Below the pieces are notes generated by a model, which made no database searches, was not told where the DNA came from, and saw only the letters and a list, made by a program, of their open reading frames with translations. A stretch of DNA of 64,000 bases from Hyphomicrobiales bacterium (GTDB lineage Bacteria > Pseudomonadota > Alphaproteobacteria > Rhizobiales > Rhizobiaceae). A program made the translations under genes and the position numbers. The stretch covers positions 1 to 64,000 of the forward strand of contig UCOA01000001.1 of assembly GCA_900474095.1 (NCBI GenBank). Reading direction: 5' to 3'. Below, piece by piece: positions 57,232-64,000 of this stretch; the first letter of the stretch is position 1; every line of letters starts with the position of its first letter.

Positions 57232-57936
57232 CTAGGTGAGCAATTGCCGGCAAAGATCGGCGAAATCATTTGCCCAGCCGGCGAAGAGTGCAAAGAGGAT
57301 CAGCCAGACGGCGAGCATGAAGTGCCAGTAGAGGGCACAGAGGTCCACGCTCAGGCGCAGGCTGTTGGTTATCGGGCCGCTCCAGGCCTTCGTCATCGTC
57401 CGGCCCAGCGCCACGAGCCCGCCGACAATGTGGAGACCATGCATTCCGGTGATCACGTAGAAGAAGCTGTTGGCGGGATTGTCGGCGAGCACATAGCCCG
57501 CCTCGGTCAGTTCCCGCCAGGCAAAGATTTGTCCGGTCAGAAAGAGGATCGCGGTCGCAAGGGCGGCCAGGAGCGCGGTCCGCATGGTGTCGCCGCGGCC
57601 GCGCTGCGCTTCAGTCTTTGCCCAGTGCATCGTCGCGCTGCTGACGATCAGGGTGGCGGTGTTCAGCCAGAGCAGGCGGGGAAGGGGCGTCGACCACCAG
57701 TCGGGCGTTCCGACGCGCATCAGATAAGCGCTGATGAAGAGGCTGAACAGAGCGCCGACGACGGCCAGAAACACGTAGAGGCCGATCTTCGCAGGCGGAA
57801 TCTGCGACTGTTCACCGCCTCCTGGCTGCCCAACATGCCCCACTTCCAGCCATGGCCTGGATGTCAGCCGCTGCTGGGCCATCCACCAGATGATGATAGC
57901 CGCGATGCCGGCGAGAAAGACCAGCATGACGCTCAT
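57232..57936 (-). CDS. Cytochrome c oxidase subunit III family protein (copy 2)
   Basis: A 234-residue protein, a second divergent subunit III. Signatures: 'TGMHGLHIVGGLVALGRTM' and 'LYWHFMLAVWLILFALF'. The first helix ('LVFLAGIAAIIIWWMAQQ') is extra compared with copy 1. The start overlaps the ctaD stop by four bases (ATGA). It may replace or complement copy 1; the two share only the family motifs. Confidence 0.88.
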   Translation of the reverse strand: MSVMLVFLAGIAAIIIWWMAQQRLTSRPWLEVGHVGQPGGGEQSQIPPAKIGLYVFLAVVGALFSLFISAYLMRVGTPDWWSTPLPRLLWLNTATLIVSSATMHWAKTEAQRGRGDTMRTALLAALATAILFLTGQIFAWRELTEAGYVLADNPANSFFYVITGMHGLHIVGGLVALGRTMTKAWSGPITNSLRLSVDLCALYWHFMLAVWLILFALFAGWANDFADLCRQLLT

Positions 57937-59711
57937 GATCCGGTCTCCCGCGTCGGCACACCGAGGCCGGGATGGTTCTGCGGAATGAAGTCCTCGGCCG
58001 CGCCCGGCACGCTGTAATCATAGGCCCAGCGGTAGACCACCGGCAGTTCCTTGCCCCAGTTGCCGTGGGCGGGCGGGGTCTGCGGCGTCTGCCATTCGAG
58101 GGTCGTCGCCCGCCAGGGATTGCCGCCCGCGTCTCTGCCCTTCCAGATGCTCCAGACGAGATTGAACAGGAAGAGGAGTTGGGCGGCGCCGACGGTGAGC
58201 GCCATGACGGAAATAAACGCATTCAGTGTGTGGGCCGAATCCGGCACGAAGGTCGCGTCACCCAGGTCATGGTAGCGCCTCGGGATGCCGAGCAGGCCGA
58301 GATAGTGCATGGGGAAGAAGATTGCATAGGCGCCGAGAAAGGTGACCCAGAAATGGATCTGACCCATCGCCTCGTTCAGCATGCGCCCGGTGACTTTCGG
58401 ATACCAGTGATAGATCGCGCCGAAAATGACGAGGATCGGCGCCACACCCATGACCATATGGAAATGCGCGACGACGAACATCGTGTCGGACAGGGGAACG
58501 TCGACGACGACATTGCCGAGGAAGAGGCCGGTCAGCCCGCCATTGACGAAAGTGACGATGAAGGCGAGCGCAAACAGCATCGGCAGCGACAGGTGAATGT
58601 CTCCGCGCCACAGCGTCAGCACCCAGTTGTAGACCTTGATCGCCGTCGGGACGGCGATGATCAAGGTCGTGGTGGCAAAGAAGAAACCGAACTGCGGGTT
58701 CATGCCGCTGACATACATGTGGTGCGCCCAGACGATGAAGCTGAGAGCGGCGATGATCACGATCGCCCACACCATCATGCGGTAGCCGAAGATGTTCTTT
58801 CTCGCATGGGTGCTGATCAGGTCGGAGACGATACCGAAGGCCGGCAGCGCGACGATGTAAACCTCCGGATGGCCGAAGAACCAGAACAGGTGCTGGAAGA
58901 GGATCGGGCTGCCGCCGCCCTGTTTCAATTGCTCGCCCATTTCGACAATGGCTGGCATGAAGAAGCTGGTGCCAAGGAGCCTGTCGAACAGCATCATGAC
59001 GGCGGCAACGAAGAGTGCCGGGAAGGCAAGCAGCGCCATGATGGTTGCTGTGAAGATGCCCCATATCGTCAGCGGCATACGCATCAAGGTCATGCCGCGG
59101 GCGCGGCCCTGCAGCACGGTGACGACATAGTTCAGCCCGCCCATGGTAAAGCCGATGATGAACAGGATGAGCGAGGACAACATCAGGAGGATGCCCCAGT
59201 CCTTGCCGCCCGGCGTGCCGGAAAGGATGGACTGCGGCGGATAGAGCGTCCAGCCGGCGCCGGTCGGCCCGCCGGGCACGAAGAAACCGGCTACGAGAAC
59301 GAGCACCGCGAGAAGGTAGATCCAGTAGCTCAGCATGTTGGCATAGGGAAAGACCATATCCCGGGCGCCGACCATCAGGGGGATAAGATAGTTGCCGAAG
59401 CCGCCGAGAAACAACGCGGTCAGAAGATAGATCACCATGATCATGCCGTGCATGGTGATGAACTGGTAATAGTGGTCGGCGTCGATGAAATCGAAATAGC
59501 CGGGAAAGCCGAGTTGCAGGCGCATCAGCCAGGAGAGCACCAGCGCCACCATGCCGATGGCGATTGCCGTCGTCGAGTACTGGATGGCGATGATCTTGGC
59601 ATCCTGGCTGAAGACATATTTCGTCCACCAGCTTTTCGGATGATAGAGCTCGACATCCTCCACTTCCGCCAGTGGGATGGTTTCGCCTGCGCCGGACCTG
59701 ATATCGACCAT
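57933..59711 (-). CDS. ctaD: Cytochrome c oxidase subunit I
   Basis: A 592-residue haem-copper oxidase core with about 12 helices. Haem a and haem a3/CuB ligands are visible: His in 'QFITMHGMIMVIYLL', 'WFFGHPEVYIVALP' (CuB His cross-linked to Tyr, plus the D-channel Glu), 'WAHHMY', and 'VVAHFHMVMG'. This is an A-type oxygen reductase reducing O2 to water while pumping protons. ATG 59711 has GGGAGGG upstream. It follows the subunit II gene by 34 bases. Confidence 0.95.
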   Translation of the reverse strand: MVDIRSGAGETIPLAEVEDVELYHPKSWWTKYVFSQDAKIIAIQYSTTAIAIGMVALVLSWLMRLQLGFPGYFDFIDADHYYQFITMHGMIMVIYLLTALFLGGFGNYLIPLMVGARDMVFPYANMLSYWIYLLAVLVLVAGFFVPGGPTGAGWTLYPPQSILSGTPGGKDWGILLMLSSLILFIIGFTMGGLNYVVTVLQGRARGMTLMRMPLTIWGIFTATIMALLAFPALFVAAVMMLFDRLLGTSFFMPAIVEMGEQLKQGGGSPILFQHLFWFFGHPEVYIVALPAFGIVSDLISTHARKNIFGYRMMVWAIVIIAALSFIVWAHHMYVSGMNPQFGFFFATTTLIIAVPTAIKVYNWVLTLWRGDIHLSLPMLFALAFIVTFVNGGLTGLFLGNVVVDVPLSDTMFVVAHFHMVMGVAPILVIFGAIYHWYPKVTGRMLNEAMGQIHFWVTFLGAYAIFFPMHYLGLLGIPRRYHDLGDATFVPDSAHTLNAFISVMALTVGAAQLLFLFNLVWSIWKGRDAGGNPWRATTLEWQTPQTPPAHGNWGKELPVVYRWAYDYSVPGAAEDFIPQNHPGLGVPTRETGS

Positions 59712-59745
59712 TCTTTCCCTCCCGGTTCGTCTTTTTGAACGCCCT

Positions 59746-60585
59746 CTATTTCGAGGAGGACGTGCTGGATGCGATCTTCGTCTGGTCTTCGCTCGCCGCG
59801 AGGAGTTGTGTGAAGGTCTGCTGTTGCTCCAGCCATGCCTGGTAATCGGCCTCCTCATCGACCACGACCGTGCCGCGCATTTGCGGATGGCCGGTGCCGC
59901 AGAGTTCGGCACAGAGGATTTCGAACGTGCCCGTTCGCGTCGGCGTGAACCAGAAATAGGTCACCATGCCCGGCACCATGTCCATCTTCGCCCGAAATTC
60001 CGGCACGTAGAAATCGTGCAGCACGTCTACCGAGCGCAGCAGCATCTTGACGGGTTTGCCGAGGGGCAGGTGAAGTTCGCCGCCTTCGATGATGAGGTCG
60101 TCGAGACCGTTCGGGTCATTAGGATTGACGCCCAGCGCGTTGCCGTCGCCGATGGCGCGGATCTCGGATGTGCCAAGCTTGGCATTGGCGCCGGGCAGCC
60201 GGAAGCTCCAGAGCCACTGTTGCCCGACGACCTCGACCTCGGTCGTTCCGGGGGGCACGGTGACGAACTGGTGCCAGACGAAAAGCCCGGGGGTCAGCAT
60301 GGCGGCGACGCCGATGCTTGTCACCGAGGCGAGCCAGACTTCGAGTTTTTTGTTTTCCGGTTCATAGGCGGCGCGATTTCCCGGGCGATGCCGGAAGCGA
60401 AAAACGCAGTAAGCGACGAACAGCACCACGGCGACGAAGACGAAGCCGGTGATCCAGAACGTGATGATGATGGTATTGTCGATGTAGTTCCAGTTAGACG
60501 CAATTGGCGTCCACCACCATGGGCTGAACAGATGGAACACCACGGATCCAACTGCCAGAATGACGAGAATAAGCACTACAGCCAT
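59746..60585 (-). CDS. ctaC: Cytochrome c oxidase subunit II
   Basis: A 279-residue subunit with two N-terminal membrane helices (from 'VVLILVILAVGSVVF' and 'IIITFWITGFVFVAVVLF') and a periplasmic cupredoxin domain. The CuA site is clear: 'DVLHDFYVPEF' (His) and 'CAELCGTGHPQM' (two Cys, Glu, His, Met). It takes electrons from cytochrome c. The Trp in 'QQWLWSF' is the entry residue. The gene precedes ctaD and follows the cytochrome c gene by 143 bases. Confidence 0.95.
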   Translation of the reverse strand: MAVVLILVILAVGSVVFHLFSPWWWTPIASNWNYIDNTIIITFWITGFVFVAVVLFVAYCVFRFRHRPGNRAAYEPENKKLEVWLASVTSIGVAAMLTPGLFVWHQFVTVPPGTTEVEVVGQQWLWSFRLPGANAKLGTSEIRAIGDGNALGVNPNDPNGLDDLIIEGGELHLPLGKPVKMLLRSVDVLHDFYVPEFRAKMDMVPGMVTYFWFTPTRTGTFEILCAELCGTGHPQMRGTVVVDEEADYQAWLEQQQTFTQLLAASEDQTKIASSTSSSK

Positions 60586-60728
60586 TTCCTGTCCCCTCCC
60601 TGCCTCGGACGGCTGTGGACATGAATGCGTAACCTGTAGAAATATTGCCGGGTCAGTATCGCACGAACAACAAATTCAGGCAATTAGCAGCGTGCAGAAG
60701 CCTGTCGAGTGCGCACAGATGTTTTTTA

Positions 60729-61112
60729 TCAGGGATATTGTTTGAGATAGGCGATCAGGTTGGTTATCTCGTCGTCCTTCTTCACGCCGGCAAAGGCCAT
60801 TTTGGTGCCTTTCACCTTCGCCTTTGGATTGTGGAGATAGTCGCGCAGCGTTGTCTCGTCCCAGACGAGCCCGCCTTCGCCAGCCTCCTTCATCGCAGAC
60901 GAATATTTGTAATCCGGGTGCGTTCCGGCCGTCCTGCCGAACAGGCCCTTCAACGACGGGCCGACCTTGTTCTTGTCGCTGTCAACGACATGGCAGGTGG
61001 CGCATTTCTTGAAGATGGCGGCGCCCGCCTCCGCGTCGCCTTCCTGGGCGAGGGCGCCGATCGGACAGAGTACGGCGGCGGATAGGCCGATCATCAGAAT
61101 GTGGTTTCGCAT
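60729..61112 (-). CDS. Class I cytochrome c, periplasmic
   Basis: A 127-residue haem protein: signal peptide ('MIGLSAAVLCPIGALAQ'), haem-binding CATCH, and axial Met in 'GTKMAFAGVKKDDE'. 'NKVGPSLKGLFGRTAG' is the conserved loop of cytochrome c2-type proteins. ATG 61112 is chosen because GGAGGAGG lies upstream. As first gene of the oxidase operon it is the likely electron donor to the CuA site of subunit II. Confidence 0.92.
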   Translation of the reverse strand: MRNHILMIGLSAAVLCPIGALAQEGDAEAGAAIFKKCATCHVVDSDKNKVGPSLKGLFGRTAGTHPDYKYSSAMKEAGEGGLVWDETTLRDYLHNPKAKVKGTKMAFAGVKKDDEITNLIAYLKQYP

Positions 61113-61311
61113 TGCAATCCTCCTCCAGGTTGCCCGAAACACCGGCCCGCGCATCGTTTTGCTGCAGCCTGTTCCGGATCGTCCCGCTCGCCGGAATGGC
61201 GGGCTATGAGCGGTGCGATCAGGAAAAAGGTATTCTTCGATCGGAATAAGTCAATTGGTGCGAAAGGGGGTGCCGCACGTTGGCGATCATGCGCCGGGTG
61301 CAGCCATTCTG

Positions 61312-62037
61312 TCAGGGCTTTGCTTGACCGGCCGACACCAGCAGGCTCTCGGCGATGCGTGCCGCCTCCATGATATGGGCGCGGCAGGCGGCGGTTGCCG
61401 CCTCCGGATCGTTGCGCTCTATAGCGTTGAAGATCTCGCGCATCCTCGCCGGGCCGGATACGGTGCGGTTGGTCGTCGACAGCGTCATCACCCTGAGGCG
61501 GGAAATGCGGCTGTTCAGCCGCTTGACGATATCCCAGGCGATCTCGTGGCCGCCGGACAGGAAGATCGTTTCATAGAATTCCGTCGTCGCGGCAAGAATC
61601 GTCAGGGCATCGTTCTTGCGGGAATTGCGGTCGAGGTCCTGCAGCACCGTCTTCAGCTTGTTTTTCGTCGCGGTATCGGCGTTACGGGCGCAGTCCGCGA
61701 CGGCCGTCGTTTCGAGTGCGATGCGGACATCATAGATCTGGCGGGCCTGATGCCAATCGATGAGGGCGACGATCGGTCCCTGCTTGGGGGCCGTCTCGAC
61801 CAGACCTTCCGTCTCCAGGTGGCGCAGCACTTCGCGGATGACGGAGCGCGATACGCCGAGCTGGTCGCACAAGGTGCGCTCGACGAGACGCTGTCCAGGG
61901 CTGAAAAGGCCAGCAATGATGGCGTTGCGCAGGCGTTCCAGCGCCATTTCCCTCAAGGTTACCGGCGGGGTGTCGATCCGCAGCGATTCCAGATTCCGGG
62001 CGATTTCGGCAGTCGGAGCAAAAAGCTTCTGGTTCAT
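61312..62037 (-). CDS. GntR family transcriptional regulator (FCD type)
   Basis: A 241-residue regulator. A winged HTH ('LREMALERLRNAIIAGLFSPG', 'QLGVSRSVIREVLRHLETEGLV') is followed by an all-helical FCD effector domain with metal-binding Asp/His candidates ('YDVRIALETTAV', 'AACRAHIMEAARI'). It is divergent from the catabolic operon at 62135, and the palindrome ATGGTATACCAT lies between them, so it probably represses both. The start at 62037 is preferred over 62082, which would overlap the promoter. Confidence 0.9.
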   Translation of the reverse strand: MNQKLFAPTAEIARNLESLRIDTPPVTLREMALERLRNAIIAGLFSPGQRLVERTLCDQLGVSRSVIREVLRHLETEGLVETAPKQGPIVALIDWHQARQIYDVRIALETTAVADCARNADTATKNKLKTVLQDLDRNSRKNDALTILAATTEFYETIFLSGGHEIAWDIVKRLNSRISRLRVMTLSTTNRTVSGPARMREIFNAIERNDPEAATAACRAHIMEAARIAESLLVSAGQAKP

Positions 62038-62090
62038 GGCTCTCTCATAAACAAAGAAATGATTCCAAACAAGGCTTGACACGTGATATT

Positions 62091-62102
62091 ATGGTATACC
62101 AT
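62091..62102. promoter_or_regulatory. GntR/FCD operator candidate
   Basis: A perfect 12-base palindrome ATGGTATACCAT whose TGGTATACCA core fits the TnGTnnnACnA pattern of FadR/FCD-type regulators. TTGACA at 62076-62081 is a possible -35 box for the plus-strand operon, so binding here would block it. Confidence 0.7.
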
Positions 62103-62134
62103 CATACGGAATATCGACATAGAAGGAAACGGCC

Positions 62135-62737
62135 TTGGCTATCGAAATCCGCAAGACACTTCTTCAGGTAGAAACCATTCTTGTTGAAGGAGGTAAGGCA
62201 GCCCCGGTACCGCTGAAGCTCTACGCCGCAATGGCTGTGGTGAAGAATCCCTGGGCCGGGCAAGGTTTTGTGGAAAATCTGAAGCCGGAGATCCACGCAG
62301 CGGCGCCGGTGCTCGGCGAATTGCTGACCCGCATGATCATCGACGCCGTCGGGTCCGGCGAACAGGTCGAGGCCTATGGCAAGGCGGCGGTCGTCGGGCT
62401 GGACGGCGAGATCGAGCATGCGTCGGCGCTGATCCATACGCTGCGCTTCGGCAATCACTACCGCACGGCTGTCGGTGCCAAATCCTATCTCGCCTTCTGC
62501 AATACACGCGGTCCGGCCAATGCGCCCGTGATGATCCCGTTGATGGACAAGAACGATGAAGGGCGCCGCTCGCACTATCTCACCATCCAGACGTCGATCG
62601 CCGACGCGCCGGCGGCGGGCGAGATCGTCATCGCGCTCGGCGCGTCGGTCGGCGGCCGTCCGCATCATCGCATCGGCGATCGCTACCAGGACCTCAAGGA
62701 TCTTGGCAACGACGTGAACAACCCGGCGGCGGTCTGA
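62135..62737 (+). CDS. Amino acid synthesis family protein (DUF1185)
   Basis: A 200-residue protein starting at TTG 62135, with AAGGAA upstream. 'IEIRKTLLQVETILVEGG' and 'AAMAVVKNPWAGQGFVENL' are hallmarks of the DUF1185 'amino acid synthesis' family, and 'GSGEQVEAYGKAAVVGLDGEIEHASALIHTL' is also conserved. Despite the name, members sit in catabolic clusters for amides and heterocycles; no reaction is firmly known to me. It heads an operon with an alpha/beta hydrolase and a flavin reductase. Confidence 0.85.
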   Translation: MAIEIRKTLLQVETILVEGGKAAPVPLKLYAAMAVVKNPWAGQGFVENLKPEIHAAAPVLGELLTRMIIDAVGSGEQVEAYGKAAVVGLDGEIEHASALIHTLRFGNHYRTAVGAKSYLAFCNTRGPANAPVMIPLMDKNDEGRRSHYLTIQTSIADAPAAGEIVIALGASVGGRPHHRIGDRYQDLKDLGNDVNNPAAV

Positions 62738-62744
62738 GGCCGAG

Positions 62745-63542
62745 ATGGAAACGGTCCGGCGGTCACACACCAAAAGCGGCACGGCCTACGCGGAGCAGGG
62801 CGCAGGCGAACCGCTGGTGCTCGTCCACGGTGTTGGCATGCGGCTGGAGGCTTGGGCGCCGCAAATGGCGGCGCTCGGCATTCATCATCGCGTGATCGCC
62901 GTCGATATGCCGGGACATGGCGAGAGCCGGTCCTTGGCGGGCGACGCGGGGCTTGAAGCCTTTGTTGCGTGGCTTGGCCTTTTCCTCGATGATCTGGGCC
63001 TTGAGCGCGTCAATGTGGCCGGTCACTCCATGGGTGCGCTGATTGCCGGCGGCGCGGTCGCCACGTTCGGCGCACGAATTGCCCGGGTAGCGCTGTTGAA
63101 CGGCGTCTATCGCCGCGATGCGGGTGCAAGTGCTGCTGTCGTCGGCAGGGCACGGGAAATCCGCGCCGGGCAGGTCGATGTCGATGGCCCGCTGCTGCGC
63201 TGGTTCGGCGAGAACAGCAAGGACAGTGACGCCTACCGCCTGACCCACCGCTGGCTGTCTTCGGTCGATCGTGCCGGCTATGCCACGGCCTATGCCGCCT
63301 TTGCCGGCGGTGACAGCACCTATGCCGATTGCTGGCCGAGCGTCGGATGTCCGGCCCTGTTTCTCACCGGAACCGACGATCCCAACTCGACCCCGGCCAT
63401 GGCGCGCGCAATGGCGGAGGCGGCCCCTGCCGGTTATGCGGTGCTGATCGACGGCCACCGGCATATGGTCAATCTGACGGCCCCCGAGGAGGTCAATGCG
63501 ATCCTCCTTGAATGGCTCAAGAAACCGGAGGAGATGAAATGA
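62745..63542 (+). CDS. Alpha/beta hydrolase
   Basis: A 265-residue hydrolase. 'LVLVHGVGMRLEAW' is the oxyanion loop, GHSMGA holds the nucleophile Ser near residue 95, Asp lies in GTDDPN and His in 'DGHRHMVNL'. It is seven bases after the DUF1185 gene and overlaps the flavin reductase start by four bases. By analogy with the Rut pathway an aminoacrylate-type hydrolysis is possible, but the substrate is unknown. Confidence 0.85.
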   Translation: METVRRSHTKSGTAYAEQGAGEPLVLVHGVGMRLEAWAPQMAALGIHHRVIAVDMPGHGESRSLAGDAGLEAFVAWLGLFLDDLGLERVNVAGHSMGALIAGGAVATFGARIARVALLNGVYRRDAGASAAVVGRAREIRAGQVDVDGPLLRWFGENSKDSDAYRLTHRWLSSVDRAGYATAYAAFAGGDSTYADCWPSVGCPALFLTGTDDPNSTPAMARAMAEAAPAGYAVLIDGHRHMVNLTAPEEVNAILLEWLKKPEEMK

Positions 63543-64000
63543 GCCAAGCGAGTTTCGATGCGCGCGCCCTGCGCGATGCGTTCGGCGCTTTCCCGACCGG
63601 CGTGACGGTAGTGACGGCTCATGATCCGTCCGGCCAGCCGATCGGTTTTACTGCCAATTCGTTCACCTCGGTGTCGCTCGATCCGCCGTTGCTGCTGATC
63701 TGTCTGGCAAAAAGCTCTCGGAATTTTGCGGCCATCACCGGTTCGGCGGGCTTTGCGGTGAATATCCTCTCCGAAATGCAGAAGGATGTCTCGAACACCT
63801 TCGCGCGCCCGGTCGAGGACCGTTTCGCTGCCGTCGAATGGAAGAAGGGACCGCAAGGTTCGCCAATCTTTGCCGATGTCGCGGCCTGGTTCGACTGCGC
63901 AACCGAACAGGTGGTGGACGCGGGCGACCACGTCATCATGACCGGCCGGGTCAAGGCATTCGCCAATAGCGGTCTGAATGGTCTGGGTTATGCCAGGGGC
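63539..64000 (+). CDS. Flavin reductase family protein (RutF/DIM6-like), truncated by window end
   Basis: The first 154 residues of a flavin reductase. 'LRDAFGAFPTGVTVVTAHD' opens the domain, with 'IGFTANSFTSVSLDPPLLLICLAKSS' binding flavin, and 'DAGDHVIMTGRV' near the edge. Such proteins supply reduced FMN to a partner monooxygenase, which is probably encoded beyond the window. The start overlaps the hydrolase stop (ATGA). It is incomplete only because the sequence ends. Confidence 0.9.
   Translation, partial: MSQASFDARALRDAFGAFPTGVTVVTAHDPSGQPIGFTANSFTSVSLDPPLLLICLAKSSRNFAAITGSAGFAVNILSEMQKDVSNTFARPVEDRFAAVEWKKGPQGSPIFADVAAWFDCATEQVVDAGDHVIMTGRVKAFANSGLNGLGYARG

Noticed and set aside
57972-59738. 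Long plus-strand open frame (588 codons)
   Set aside because: It lies antisense to ctaD, which has all oxidase ligands; the frame is a by-product of GC-rich codon use.

Overview
The window looks like about 64 kb of chromosome, chromid or megaplasmid DNA from a GC-rich alphaproteobacterium, most likely Rhizobiaceae (Rhizobium, Ensifer, Neorhizobium or Agrobacterium type). This rests on gene content: class III cyclases with TolB and TPR domains, an RpiR-controlled amino-sugar locus, a katG/oxyR pair, a rhamnogalacturonate import and degradation operon with KduI, KduD and GH105, a Ku/LigD end-joining cluster, and an IRO-like iron box. No rRNA, tRNA, CRISPR array or phage was found. All calls come from reading the sequence; no database search was run.

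Layout. 1-6612 (+): the end of a RidA-like gene, then an RpiR regulator, SDR, GH20 hexosaminidase, M81/MlrC peptidase-like protein and MFS sugar transporter, probably for amino-sugar glycoconjugates. 6585-13306: an unusual adenylation/carrier/membrane-acyltransferase fusion (-) divergent from an Fbp-type iron ABC transporter (+), with a TGA-N9-TCA motif between them. 13320-14580: a glutaredoxin/MauE membrane protein (-) divergent from a MerR regulator, sharing a mer-like promoter. 14615-22319 (-): an IMPase-like phosphatase, a DUF2161 protein, and an NHEJ cluster (ligD, ku, a BRCT/TPR protein, an alpha/beta hydrolase, exonuclease III). 22434-27063 (-): dodecin, an overlapping four-gene operon (SDR with SEC-C tail, E2-like acyltransferase, ICMT-like methyltransferase, lipoprotein), a tiny lipoprotein and an L,D-transpeptidase.

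27339-44077 is a mosaic accessory region. It holds an SDR, an IS200/IS605-family element with an intact tnpB but a frameshifted tnpA, two paralogous adenylate cyclase/TolB/TPR genes, katG and oxyR, a hipA-hipB pair in reversed order, a decayed hupE remnant, a VWA protein, a flavin monooxygenase and a secreted protein. The longest gene-poor stretches are here.

44205-56103 is a coherent pectin (rhamnogalacturonan) operon on the minus strand. GH105 hydrolase, KduI, an 827-residue protein of unknown family, a solute-binding protein, two permeases, an ATPase, KduD and an esterase-like hydrolase are divergent from a LacI regulator. 56122-61112 (-) encodes an aa3-type cytochrome oxidase: cytochrome c, subunit II, subunit I, two subunit III-like proteins and a subunit IV-like protein. 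61312-64000 holds a GntR/FCD regulator divergent from a catabolic operon (DUF1185 'amino acid synthesis' protein, alpha/beta hydrolase, flavin reductase) that runs off the window.

The best candidates for undescribed biology are the adenylation-carrier-acyltransferase fusion beside the iron transporter, the SDR/SEC-C operon at 23136-26005, the BRCT/winged-helix/TPR protein inside the NHEJ cluster, the mer-like promoter driving a glutaredoxin-MauE fusion, and the 827-residue protein of the pectin operon.
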